11,168 nucleotides of DNA, taken from NCBI GenBank assembly GCA_023412995.1, contig JAEZQS010000129.1:1-11168 (forward strand). Direction: 5' to 3'. Each line of letters begins with the position of its first letter. The first letter of the stretch is position 1. The translations under genes were made by a program, and so were the position numbers. Origin of the DNA: Pseudomonadota bacterium. GTDB lineage: Bacteria > Pseudomonadota > Gammaproteobacteria > Xanthomonadales > Rhodanobacteraceae. Under the pieces are notes generated by a model. The model did not search any database. It was not told the origin of the DNA and saw nothing but the letters and a program-made list of their open reading frames with translations. Below, piece after piece: positions 1 to 6,596 of the stretch.

Positions 1-394
1 GATGGGTGTCGAGCAGCACGAACCCGGCCAGCGTGGCCGCGCCGCCGCTGCCGGCATACAGACGGACGCGATAGACGTGCGCGGGCAGCAGCGGCACGCC
101 GCCGATGGCGTCCGGCGCGACGCGCAGGGCGAAGCGGGACGGCCGCGCGCCTTCGCAGCCAGCCGGCATGCGCAGTTCGATGCTGAGGTTGTCGTCCTCC
201 AGCCGCGTCTGCCCGAGCTCGGGCGTGCAGCGTGCGGGCGCGCGGCCGGTCACGACCAGCGTCGCCGGCTGCACGAGGGACCCCGTGAGCGGACGATCCA
301 GGACCACTTGCAGGTCGGACAACGCCGGTGCGGCCTGCACCGGCGCAAGCCAGCCAAGCGCGGCCAGCAGCGCCGCGCAGGCGGCCTGGCGCAT
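1..394 (-). CDS. Secreted protein of unknown function (N-terminal part, cut by window edge)
   Basis: The frame is open from an ATG at 394 leftward to the window edge, giving 131 residues without the C-terminus. Codon third positions are almost all G or C, as in the other genes here. Residues 1-21 look like a Sec signal peptide: Arg2, a hydrophobic Ala/Leu/Trp core, and Val-Gln-Ala before Ala22. The mature part is rich in short beta-type stretches and has two cysteines, Cys56 and Cys80, that could form a disulfide in the periplasm. No family is recognised; it could be an Ig-like or other beta-sandwich domain, but that is a guess. No in-frame start lies just upstream and no clear Shine-Dalgarno is seen. 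It is transcribed divergently from the isocitrate dehydrogenase gene. A long plus-strand open frame covers the same bases but has no protein-like features. Confidence 0.6.
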   Translation of the reverse strand, partial: MRQAACAALLAALGWLAPVQAAPALSDLQVVLDRPLTGSLVQPATLVVTGRAPARCTPELGQTRLEDDNLSIELRMPAGCEGARPSRFALRVAPDAIGGVPLLPAHVYRVRLYAGSGGAATLAGFVLLDTH

Positions 395-405
395 GCGCGA
401 ACGTA

Positions 406-435
406 TTGTCGGGCTGGCGGGCATTGGCCGATAAT
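406..435 (+). promoter_or_regulatory. Candidate sigma-70 promoter for the isocitrate dehydrogenase gene
   Basis: TTGTCG (406-411) and GATAAT (430-435) are separated by 18 bases and resemble -35 and -10 boxes. Transcription would begin near 442, giving a leader of about 160 nt before the ATG at 602. The same bases read on the minus strand give GACAAT (405-410) and TTATCG (429-434), which could serve the divergent secreted-protein gene. Motif match only. Confidence 0.4.
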
Positions 436-448
436 GCGCGCCCGCCTC

Positions 449-468
449 GCCCCGGGCAACCCCGGGGC
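449..468 (+). other. Perfect GC hairpin in the icd leader
   Basis: GCCCCGGG (449-456) pairs perfectly with CCCGGGGC (461-468) around a CAAC loop, an 8-bp all-GC stem. No T-run follows on either strand, so it does not look like an intrinsic terminator. It lies just downstream of the candidate promoter and would be near the 5' end of the icd transcript. Confidence 0.45.
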
Positions 469-473
469 CGGCA

Positions 474-496
474 AAATCCTTGTAAAGCAAGGGTTT
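474..496 (+). other. Second hairpin in the icd leader
   Basis: AAATCCTTG (474-482) can pair with CAAGGGTTT (488-496) around a TAAAG loop, giving nine pairs including one T-G wobble. It starts five bases after the first hairpin, and the AT content is locally high for this genome. Possible roles are mRNA stability or leader regulation; no riboswitch class is recognised. Confidence 0.35.
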
Positions 497-601
497 CCTG
501 CATTCCTTCCGGGACCACTGCAGAACCCCGGCGGCTGCCGCGATGGCCGCAGCGGCCCGGTCCACCCACGCGTGCACGGCGCGCGCTCCAAGGAGCCCCT
601 C

Positions 602-1615
602 ATGAACACCACCATCGCGGTGATCCGCGGCGACGGCATTGGCCCTGAAATCATGGACGCCACCCTGCGCGTGCTCGACGCGCTGCAGGCCGGCATCGGC
701 TACGACTTCGTGGAGGCGGGCATGGCCGCGCAGGAAGCCTGTGGCGAACTGCTGCCGCAGGCAACGCTGGACGCCATCAGCCGCCACCGGGTCGCCCTCA
801 AGAGCCCGTTGACGACCCCCGTGGGAGGCGGCTTCAGCTCGATCAACGTGGAACTGCGCAAGCGGTTCGACCTGTATGCGAACGTGCGCCCCGCGGTCTC
901 CTTCCCGAACACGCGCTCGCGCTTCCCGGAAAACGTCGACCTCGTCACCGTGCGTGAAAACACCGAAGGCGCCTACATCGGCGAAGGCCAGAACGTCTCC
1001 GACGACGGCGCCATCGCCACGCTGACGCAGAAGATCACGCGCAAGGGATCCGAGCGCATCGTGCGCTACGCCTTCGACCTCGCCCGCCGCACCGGGCGGC
1101 GCAAGGTGACGGTGGTGCACAAGGCCAACATCCTGAAGTCCACGTCGGGGCTTTTCCTCAAGGTCGCGCGCGAAGTGGCCGCGGGCTACCCCGAAATCGA
1201 ATGCAACGAGCTCATCGTCGACAACTGCTGCATGCAGCTGGTGATGCGCCCGGAGCAGTTCGACGTGATCGTCACCACCAACTTGTTCGGCGACATCATT
1301 TCCGACCTCTGCGCCGGGCTGGTCGGCGGCCTCGGCCTGGCGCCGGGCGCGAACATCGGCGCCGATGCGGCCATCTTCGAAGCGGTGCACGGCTCCGCGC
1401 CGGACATTGCCGGCAAGGGCATCGCCAATCCCTGCGCGCTGCTGCTCGGCACCGCGCAGATGCTCGACCATCTCGACCGGCCGGAACTCGCCAAGCGCCT
1501 GCGCGCCGCCATCCGCGGCACGCTCGCCGCCGGCGATCGGGTCACGCCCGACCTCGGCGGCAGCGGCACGACGCAATCCTTCGCCGACGCCATCATCAGC
1601 CGCCTGGCGGCGTGA
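602..1615 (+). CDS. icd: NAD-dependent isocitrate dehydrogenase
   Basis: The 337-residue protein belongs to the isocitrate/isopropylmalate dehydrogenase family and should convert isocitrate to 2-oxoglutarate and CO2 in the TCA cycle. Visible motifs are the N-terminal IRGDGIGPE (8-16), the isocitrate-binding SxNxxLR block with FDLYANVRP (80-97), RENTEGAY with catalytic Tyr125, HKANILK with catalytic Lys174, metal-binding Asp207, Asp231 and Asp235, and HGSAPDIAGKGIANP (263-277). Asp268 and Ile269 occupy the places of Lys344 and Tyr345 of the NADP enzyme of E. coli, which indicates NAD specificity. The sequence resembles the mitochondrial IDH3 alpha type more than E. coli Icd, and it is shorter than the roughly 416-residue E. 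coli enzyme. The ATG is supported by AAGGAG (590-595) six bases upstream. Homoisocitrate or isopropylmalate dehydrogenase are less likely because the substrate loop is of the isocitrate type. Confidence 0.93.
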   Translation: MNTTIAVIRGDGIGPEIMDATLRVLDALQAGIGYDFVEAGMAAQEACGELLPQATLDAISRHRVALKSPLTTPVGGGFSSINVELRKRFDLYANVRPAVSFPNTRSRFPENVDLVTVRENTEGAYIGEGQNVSDDGAIATLTQKITRKGSERIVRYAFDLARRTGRRKVTVVHKANILKSTSGLFLKVAREVAAGYPEIECNELIVDNCCMQLVMRPEQFDVIVTTNLFGDIISDLCAGLVGGLGLAPGANIGADAAIFEAVHGSAPDIAGKGIANPCALLLGTAQMLDHLDRPELAKRLRAAIRGTLAAGDRVTPDLGGSGTTQSFADAIISRLAA

Positions 1616-1657
1616 GGCCGCTGGCCTGCCAGGGCAAGACCTGACACATGACGCCGC

Positions 1658-2503
1658 TTACCGCCGCGTGCGCGGCGCGATTGCGGGCAGGGGTGAGGCA
1701 GCGAGGTGGTCGAGCACACGCAGGCGACCCTTGCCGGGGCGGTAGCCGGCGGCGAGGCCTCGCTGCACGAAGGCGATGGCATCCGCCACCGCATCCTCCA
1801 TCGTGCGGCCCGTGGCCAGTCCCGCAGCGACGGCCGACGACAGCGAGCAGCCGGTGCCGTGGCTTTCGCCGGGAAGGCGCCGCTGCCGGAACCAGCGTTC
1901 GCCGCGAGGGTCCAGCAGCAGGTCCCATAGCGTCGAGCCTTCGAGGTGGCCGCCTTTCAGCAGGACGGCGCGCGCACCCCGCGCGCGCAACGCGACGGCG
2001 GCACGCTGCATCCCGGCGCGATTGCGGATCGGGAAGCCCGCCAGGCGCTCGGCCTCGGGGATGTTGGGCGTCAGCAGGTCCGCGCGATGCAGCAGGTGCT
2101 TCACCAGCGCGCCGGCAAGGTCGGTGCTTGAAAGGCGGGCGCCCGTGGTCGCAACCAGTACCGGATCGAGGACTACCGGCAAGCGCGGATGCGCGGCCAG
2201 CCGTTCGGCGACCGTGCGCGCCAGCGCAGGCGTCGCCAGCATGCCGATCTTTATCGCGCCGACGCGGAAATCCGCCAGCACCGCGTCGACCTGCGCGCGC
2301 AGCATGGCGGCCGGGGCGGTGTGGATCGCGTCGACGCCGCGGGTGTTCTGCGCGGTGAGGGCCGTGATCGCGCAGGTGCCGTGCACGCCGAACGCGGCGA
2401 AGGTGCGCAGGTCCGCCTGGATGCCGGCGCCACCGCCGGAATCGGAGCCGGCGATCGTGAGTGCGATGGGGGGCGGGCGGCGCCGCAGGGAAGTCTGTTG
2501 CAT
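1658..2503 (-). CDS. thiD: Hydroxymethylpyrimidine/phosphomethylpyrimidine kinase ThiD
   Basis: This 281-residue PfkB/ribokinase-fold enzyme phosphorylates HMP and then HMP-P to HMP-PP, the pyrimidine half of thiamine. Visible motifs are LTIAGSDSGGGAGIQADLRT near residues 15-34, ITALTAQNT shortly after, IKIGML, VLDPVLVATTG, LLTPNIPEAE, and the C-terminal anion-hole HGTGC (215-219) with the usual reactive cysteine. The ATG at 2503 was chosen because only low-quality Arg/Pro-rich sequence lies upstream of it in frame. No good Shine-Dalgarno is visible. The gene stands alone, converges on icd with 42 bases between the stops, and diverges from the outer-membrane protein gene. No TPP-riboswitch signature was seen in the 169 bases upstream. 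Confidence 0.93.
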   Translation of the reverse strand: MQQTSLRRRPPPIALTIAGSDSGGGAGIQADLRTFAAFGVHGTCAITALTAQNTRGVDAIHTAPAAMLRAQVDAVLADFRVGAIKIGMLATPALARTVAERLAAHPRLPVVLDPVLVATTGARLSSTDLAGALVKHLLHRADLLTPNIPEAERLAGFPIRNRAGMQRAAVALRARGARAVLLKGGHLEGSTLWDLLLDPRGERWFRQRRLPGESHGTGCSLSSAVAAGLATGRTMEDAVADAIAFVQRGLAAGYRPGKGRLRVLDHLAASPLPAIAPRTRR

Positions 2504-2598
2504 CGAAACAACATGATCGCGAGGGAAGGGGGCCGCCCTGGGGCGCCGCCAAGACCCGGCGGCACAACGGATTGTCGGGCATGGATGACCGCGGCCGC

Positions 2599-2627
2599 TT
2601 GACAAGTGTTGCTTTTTAGCCAACGAT
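2599..2627 (+). promoter_or_regulatory. Candidate promoter for the outer-membrane protein gene
   Basis: A perfect -35 box, TTGACA (2599-2604), is followed after 17 bases by AACGAT (2622-2627), a weak -10 with three of six matches. It lies in the thiD/OMP divergent region about 45 bases before the ATG at 2673. A TATGAT (2641-2646) on the minus strand could be a -10 for thiD but has no acceptable -35. Confidence 0.35.
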
Positions 2628-2672
2628 CGGCAGCGAAGTCATCATAACCGTTCCACTACCGCAGCAGGGGCG

Positions 2673-3866
2673 ATGCAGCGGGCAACAGCAACCACAGGGA
2701 GATGGGCGGGAGCACTGGGCGCTGGCCTGGTGCTCCCGTTTTTTTCCACCTTTGCGCACGCCGGTGCGCAGGAGGCGCGCGCGCTCGCGCAGGCGCCCGT
2801 CGCCCACGCCGTTTCGGCCGATGCGTCGCCTCTGGCGCGCTGGCGCGACTACGCGCTGGCCAGCATTACTCCGCAGTTTTCATGGGCCCTGCCGGCGCGT
2901 TCGCTGGAAGCTCCGCGCGTGCTGGACAACTACTCCGCCGAGGTACCGGCCCGCGCCCTGCTGCGCCTGCAGGGGCCTGCGGAGGCACCGGTGGCGGTCT
3001 CCATCGCCACGGAGACCGTTTCCGACACACCGAGCCTGTTGCCAGGCCAGGCAGCGGAGTTCTCCGGCCTGCGGCAGGGCAACCTGCAGCGCACGCTGGT
3101 GACGCCCAGCCTGACCGGCCAGTGGGGCGAGGCCGGCAGCCTGCGCATTGCGGGCGTACTGGCCTACCAGCGCTTTGCGAGCGTCGGGCTCGGTACACGT
3201 TCCGACGGCTTCGGTCCGCTTCCCGGCTGGCTTGCCGACAGCTCCTATGGCGTAGGCGCGCGCGTCGATGTCGGCAGCGCGATCGGCGAGCGGCTGCACT
3301 GGAACCTTTCCTACCAGTCGCGTGTGGGGATGGGCGAGTTCGCCAGCTACCGCGGCGTGTACGCCGACAGCGGCGACTTCGACATTCCGGCCAGCGCCGC
3401 ACTCGGCCTGGCGTGGACGCTGGCGCCGTCATTCGACGTCGATTTCGGCGTGCAGCGCGTGCAGTACGGCGCCATCCGCCCGTTCACCAGCGGCAACCTG
3501 CCGACGCGTTTCCTGGCCCTGCTGGGCGACAGCGCCAGCCCGGTGTTCGCATGGCGCGACCTCACGATCTACAGCATCGGCGGCACGCTGCGCGGTGACC
3601 GGCTGGGCGACCTGCAGCTGCGTTACACCACGCGCCAGCAGCCGTTGCCGACATCGCCACTGCTCGCGCGAGCGCTCGAACCGGCGCTCGCCAACGACAT
3701 GCTCACGCTCGCCTGGTCGCGCCCGTTCGGCGAAAACGCCGGCTTCCGCTTCGCCGCGAGCTATGCCAGCTCGCCCTACCTGCTGATGATGCCGACCACG
3801 GTCAGCCGCCGCGATGCGACGGCCGGCCAGCTGGAGTTCGAGGCGCTCTGGTCGCAATCCTTCTGA
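2673..3866 (+). CDS. Outer-membrane beta-barrel protein, FadL/OmpP1-like
   Basis: The 397-residue product starts with a Sec signal peptide ending at AHA (28-30). Residues 31-135 are Ala/Pro-rich and probably partly disordered. From about 138 onward, short alternating hydrophobic/polar strands rich in Gly, Tyr and Trp suggest a barrel, and the chain ends in Phe397, as is usual for proteins inserted by the Bam complex. Segments SYGVGARVDVG (191-201), LHWNLSYQSRVGMGEF (208-223), DIPASAALGLAWTL (237-250) and FAWRDLTIYSIGG (292-304) follow the pattern of the FadL/TodX hydrophobic-compound transporters. However, the N-terminal NPA-type hatch motif of that family is not visible. The cargo is unknown. 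A porin of another class is possible. AGGGG lies only two bases before the ATG, an unusually short spacing, so the exact start is less certain than the gene. Confidence 0.75.
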   Translation: MQRATATTGRWAGALGAGLVLPFFSTFAHAGAQEARALAQAPVAHAVSADASPLARWRDYALASITPQFSWALPARSLEAPRVLDNYSAEVPARALLRLQGPAEAPVAVSIATETVSDTPSLLPGQAAEFSGLRQGNLQRTLVTPSLTGQWGEAGSLRIAGVLAYQRFASVGLGTRSDGFGPLPGWLADSSYGVGARVDVGSAIGERLHWNLSYQSRVGMGEFASYRGVYADSGDFDIPASAALGLAWTLAPSFDVDFGVQRVQYGAIRPFTSGNLPTRFLALLGDSASPVFAWRDLTIYSIGGTLRGDRLGDLQLRYTTRQQPLPTSPLLARALEPALANDMLTLAWSRPFGENAGFRFAASYASSPYLLMMPTTVSRRDATAGQLEFEALWSQSF

Positions 3867-3875
3867 GCCGGGCGA

Positions 3876-3913
3876 GGGCGGGACCTGCGGGAACGCCGCG
3901 ACCGATCCCGCCC
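3876..3913. terminator. Inverted repeat between convergent OMP and PhoH genes
   Basis: GGGCGGGA (3876-3883) pairs perfectly with TCCCGCCC (3906-3913), and a smaller GCGG/CCGC stem (3887-3890 with 3896-3899) is nested in the loop. It begins nine bases after the OMP stop and lies about 30 bases beyond the PhoH-gene stop. No T-run follows on either strand, so it may stop or protect transcripts only weakly. Confidence 0.3.
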
Positions 3914-3944
3914 GCTTCCGGCCTGGCCAGCCCCGCCCCGCTCC

Positions 3945-5342
3945 TCACAGCTTCTCCGACGCGAAATCCGCCAGCCGCGAGCGCTCGCCGCGACGCAGGG
4001 TCACGTGCGCGCTGTGCTCCCAGTCCTTGAAGCGATCCACGGCGTAGGTCAATCCCGACGTGGTCTCGGTGAGATAGGGGGTATCGATCTGCTCGACGTT
4101 GCCGAGGCAGACCAGCTTGCTGCCCGGCCCGGCGCGCGTCACCAGCGTCTTCATCTGCTTGGGGGTGAGGTTCTGCGCCTCGTCGATGATGACGTAGCGG
4201 CTCAGGAAGGTGCGCCCGCGCATGAAATTCATCGAGCGGATCTTGATGCGCGAGGCGAGCAGGTCGTTGGTTGCCGCGCGCCCCCAGGCACCGCCTTCCT
4301 GCGGATCAGTGAGCACTTCGAGGTTGTCGGTCAACGCCCCCATCCACGGCGTCATCTTCTCTTCCTCCGTGCCCGGCAGGAAGCCGATGTCCTCGCCCAC
4401 CGAGACGGTGGCGCGCGTCATGATGATCTCGCGGTAACGCTGCTGGTCCATCACTTGGGCCAGGCCCGCGGCGAGCGCCAGCAGCGTCTTGCCGGTGCCG
4501 GCCGTGCCGAGCAAAGTGACGAAGTCGATCTCCGGATCCATCAGCGCATTGAGGGCGAAGTTCTGCTCGCGGTTGCGCGCCTGGATGCCCCACACCGTGT
4601 GCGAGCCGCTGCGGTAGTCCTCGACGATCTGCAGCACCGCCTTCTGGCCGTCCAGGCGCAGCACGCGCAGCTCCACCTCGTCTTCGCCCGGAAGGTACAG
4701 GCTCTGGTTCGGGTGCCAGTCCTCGTTCTTGCGCCGCCGTACCTCGTAATAGGTACGGCCGCGCTCGGACCACGAGCGCAACTCGCCATGGCGCTCCCAG
4801 AAATCGGCCGGCAGCTCCGCCAGGCCGGTGTAGAGCAGGCTGAAATCGTCGAGCGCGCGGTCGTTCTCGTAATCCTCGGCGGTGATGCCGTGGATCTTCG
4901 CCTTGATGCGCAGGTTGATGTCCTTGGACACCAGCACCACCGGCTCCCTGGCCCGACGCTCGCGCAGGTCGACCACGGCCGCGAGGATCAGGTTGTCGGG
5001 CAGGGTGCGGCGCGCACTGCCGGCTGGCGGCGTCCCCGTGCGGGTCTGGAAATAAAGTCGCCCGGCCTTGGGCCGGCGCTTGAGCTGCACGCCGTGCGGC
5101 TGGCGCAGCTCGATCCCTTCCTCGATGTCCTGTCCGTTGGCGGCAACCAGCAGCTCGTTCAGGAAGCGGCTGACCTGGCGAGCATTGCGCGAGGTTTCCG
5201 ACGTGCCCTTCTTGGCCGCGTCGAGCTCCTCCAGCACGGTCATCGGGATGAAGACGTCGTGTTCCTCGAAGCGGAACAGCGCGGTGGGGTCGTGCATCAG
5301 CACGTTCGTGTCGAGCACGTAGATGCGCTTGCCGTGGGTCAT
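3945..5342 (-). CDS. PIN domain-PhoH ATPase fusion (PhoH2/YlaK type)
   Basis: This 465-residue protein joins an N-terminal PIN nuclease domain to a C-terminal PhoH P-loop ATPase. The PIN part starts KRIYVLDTNVLMHDP, with Asp11, Glu38/Glu39/Asp41 and Asp141 (VSKD) as likely metal ligands. A linker follows, then the ATPase with Walker A GTAGTGKT (279-286), a conserved GFLPGTEEEKM block (320-330) and Walker B VIIDEAQ (384-390). PhoH2 proteins of this architecture act as cytoplasmic ATP-dependent RNA-unwinding ribonucleases in mycobacteria; the cellular role in proteobacteria is poorly defined. The ATG at 5342 was chosen because the PIN motif begins five residues later, while the upstream frame is low-complexity. 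There is no Shine-Dalgarno on the coding strand. It lies 79 bases downstream of bcp and is probably cotranscribed. No upstream PhoAT-like antitoxin gene is present. Confidence 0.93.
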   Translation of the reverse strand: MTHGKRIYVLDTNVLMHDPTALFRFEEHDVFIPMTVLEELDAAKKGTSETSRNARQVSRFLNELLVAANGQDIEEGIELRQPHGVQLKRRPKAGRLYFQTRTGTPPAGSARRTLPDNLILAAVVDLRERRAREPVVLVSKDINLRIKAKIHGITAEDYENDRALDDFSLLYTGLAELPADFWERHGELRSWSERGRTYYEVRRRKNEDWHPNQSLYLPGEDEVELRVLRLDGQKAVLQIVEDYRSGSHTVWGIQARNREQNFALNALMDPEIDFVTLLGTAGTGKTLLALAAGLAQVMDQQRYREIIMTRATVSVGEDIGFLPGTEEEKMTPWMGALTDNLEVLTDPQEGGAWGRAATNDLLASRIKIRSMNFMRGRTFLSRYVIIDEAQNLTPKQMKTLVTRAGPGSKLVCLGNVEQIDTPYLTETTSGLTYAVDRFKDWEHSAHVTLRRGERSRLADFASEKL

Positions 5343-5378
5343 GCAGGAGGTCCGGTGCGGGAACGGGGGAGCAGGCGC

Positions 5379-5396
5379 GGCCAGGGGGGCCTGGCC
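5379..5396 (-). other. Hairpin between bcp and the PIN-PhoH gene
   Basis: GGCCAGG (5379-5385) and CCTGGCC (5390-5396) form a perfect 7-bp stem around a four-base loop, 25 bases after the bcp stop on the minus strand. No T-run follows. It could be an RNA-processing or stability element, or partly end transcription before the PhoH gene. Confidence 0.3.
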
Positions 5397-5421
5397 TGCA
5401 GCGGGGACGGCGATCGGCGCG

Positions 5422-5883
5422 TCACAGGGCCTGCACGCGCTCGAGCACGTCGGCGGCATGGCCGGGCACCTTCACCCCGCGCCACTCGGCAGCCAGGGTG
5501 CCCTCGGCATCGATCAGGAACGTGCTGCGGATGACGCCGATGAAACGGCGGCCATAAAGCGTCTTCTCCCCCAGCACGCCGAAGGCCTTGCACCAGCGCT
5601 CGTCGGTGTCGGCGAGCAGCGCGAAGGGCAGGGACTGGCGTTCGCGGAACCGCGCGTGCGAGGCGGCACTGTCGCGCGACACGCCGAGGACGGTGCAGCC
5701 GAGGCGGTGGAACGCCGGGTGCAGGTCGCGGAAATCCTGCGCCTCGCGCGTGCAGCCGGCGGTCGCGTCCCTGGGGTAGAAATACACCACCACCGGGCCA
5801 CCGCGCAGGTCCTCGAGCGCGAGCGTGCTGCCGTCGTGCAGGACGCCGGAGAGCCGCGGGACCTTCCTGCCGGTTTGCACCAT
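5422..5883 (-). CDS. bcp: Thiol peroxidase Bcp/PrxQ (peroxiredoxin)
   Basis: At 153 residues it has the normal Bcp length (156 in E. coli). Bcp reduces hydrogen peroxide and organic hydroperoxides in the cytoplasm using thioredoxin. The active-site region reads VVVYFYPRDATAGCTREAQ (31-49), with peroxidatic Cys44 in TxxCT context. The usual proline before Gly-Cys is Ala42 here. The resolving cysteine of E. coli Bcp, five residues later, is absent (Gln49). Cys63 and Cys98 are the remaining candidates, so a different disulfide partner or a 1-Cys mechanism is possible. STFLIDAEG and the final helix match the family. Its ATG follows the gcvR stop after two bases, suggesting translational coupling. 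Confidence 0.92.
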   Translation of the reverse strand: MVQTGRKVPRLSGVLHDGSTLALEDLRGGPVVVYFYPRDATAGCTREAQDFRDLHPAFHRLGCTVLGVSRDSAASHARFRERQSLPFALLADTDERWCKAFGVLGEKTLYGRRFIGVIRSTFLIDAEGTLAAEWRGVKVPGHAADVLERVQAL

Positions 5884-5885
5884 CG

Positions 5886-6479
5886 TCAGAACTTCATCGG
5901 GTCCATGATGGCGTCGAGGTTGAGCCCGTCGCAGAACTCGAGGAAATCGTCGCGCAGCGCGGCAATGTGGGTGGTGGTGGGGATGCCGATGGTGATCTGC
6001 GCGGAAAACATGTCCGCGCCGGTCTGCATCGCGCGGTAGCGCGTCGAATGCAGCTGCTCGATGGAGATGTTCTGGCGCGAGAAGAAGTCCGCCAGCTGGA
6101 ACAGCACGCCCGGCTTGTCGGCTGCCACCACTTCGACCACGTAGGGCAGCAGGTTGCTTTGCTGCTGGCGCGCGCTGGTGCGGAAATGGGTCAGCCGCAG
6201 TTCGCCGTCGCGGTCGAGCCGGGCGAGGGCGTTCTCGAGCTTCGCAATCGCGTCCCAGGCCCCCTGGGCGAGCGCCAGCACGCTGAGTTCGTTGCCGAGC
6301 GTGGAGACGCGCCCTTCCGCCAGGTTGCAGCCGCAGTCGGAAATCCGCTTGCTGATGGCCACCAGCGGCGAGTTGCCCGGGGCACCGAACGCGCTGATCA
6401 GCAGGTAGTTCTCGTTCGAGGCGGGGCGCTGCGTGGCGTCTCCCGCGGGCTGCTTTCCCGCTTGCTTCACGATGGCCAC
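5886..6479 (-). CDS. gcvR: Glycine cleavage system regulator GcvR (two ACT domains)
   Basis: The 197-residue protein has two ACT domains, about residues 24-95 and 112-185, the second with the clear motif VVAADKPGVLFQLADFF (118-134). In E. coli, GcvR binds glycine and the activator GcvA and represses the glycine cleavage genes; it has no DNA-binding domain, and none is seen here. The start is GTG at 6479. A second GTG at 6470 is equally possible: AGGA (6482-6485) lies two bases from the first and eleven from the second, neither ideal. No ATG is available. The gene heads gcvR-bcp-(PIN-phoH) and diverges from dapA, as gcvR-bcp does in E. coli, which supports the name over a generic ACT protein. 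Confidence 0.88.
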   Translation of the reverse strand: MAIVKQAGKQPAGDATQRPASNENYLLISAFGAPGNSPLVAISKRISDCGCNLAEGRVSTLGNELSVLALAQGAWDAIAKLENALARLDRDGELRLTHFRTSARQQQSNLLPYVVEVVAADKPGVLFQLADFFSRQNISIEQLHSTRYRAMQTGADMFSAQITIGIPTTTHIAALRDDFLEFCDGLNLDAIMDPMKF

Positions 6480-6520
6480 TGTCCTGTGGAGCGCACGCCC
6501 GGGGCTGCGCGTACCGATTC

Positions 6521-6549
6521 AGAATACTGGCGGGGCCCGGGGGTCGCAA
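6521..6549 (-). promoter_or_regulatory. Candidate promoter for gcvR-bcp-phoH
   Basis: Read on the minus strand, TTGCGA (6544-6549) and TATTCT (6521-6526) are separated by exactly 17 bases, each matching four of six consensus positions. Transcription would begin near 6514, about 35 bases before the gcvR GTG. The -35 overlaps one copy of the hexamer TGCGAC that recurs in this intergenic region. Confidence 0.45.
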
Positions 6550-6596
6550 GGGAAGCCCGAAGCGGCCGCGGCAGTAGCCAGCGGCGGATCGCAGGG

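Noticed and set aside
2..601. Plus-strand open frame continuous with the isocitrate dehydrogenase, which would add 200 N-terminal residues
   Set aside because: The extension is Arg/Gln/Gly-rich with no family similarity, lies antisense to the signal-peptide gene, and crosses the leader. AAGGAG and the family N-terminus place the start at 602.
1616..1657. Intrinsic terminator between icd and thiD
   Set aside because: Only a CTGG/CCAG stem of about four pairs (1621-1632) is visible, with no T-run.
2504..2672. TPP riboswitch upstream of thiD
   Set aside because: Neither the CTGAGA element nor the conserved second-arm motif is present on the minus strand.
4005..5534. 509-codon plus-strand open frame
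   Set aside because: It is exactly antisense to the PIN-PhoH gene and is His/Val/Leu/Arg-rich without motifs; such frames are expected opposite GC-rich genes.
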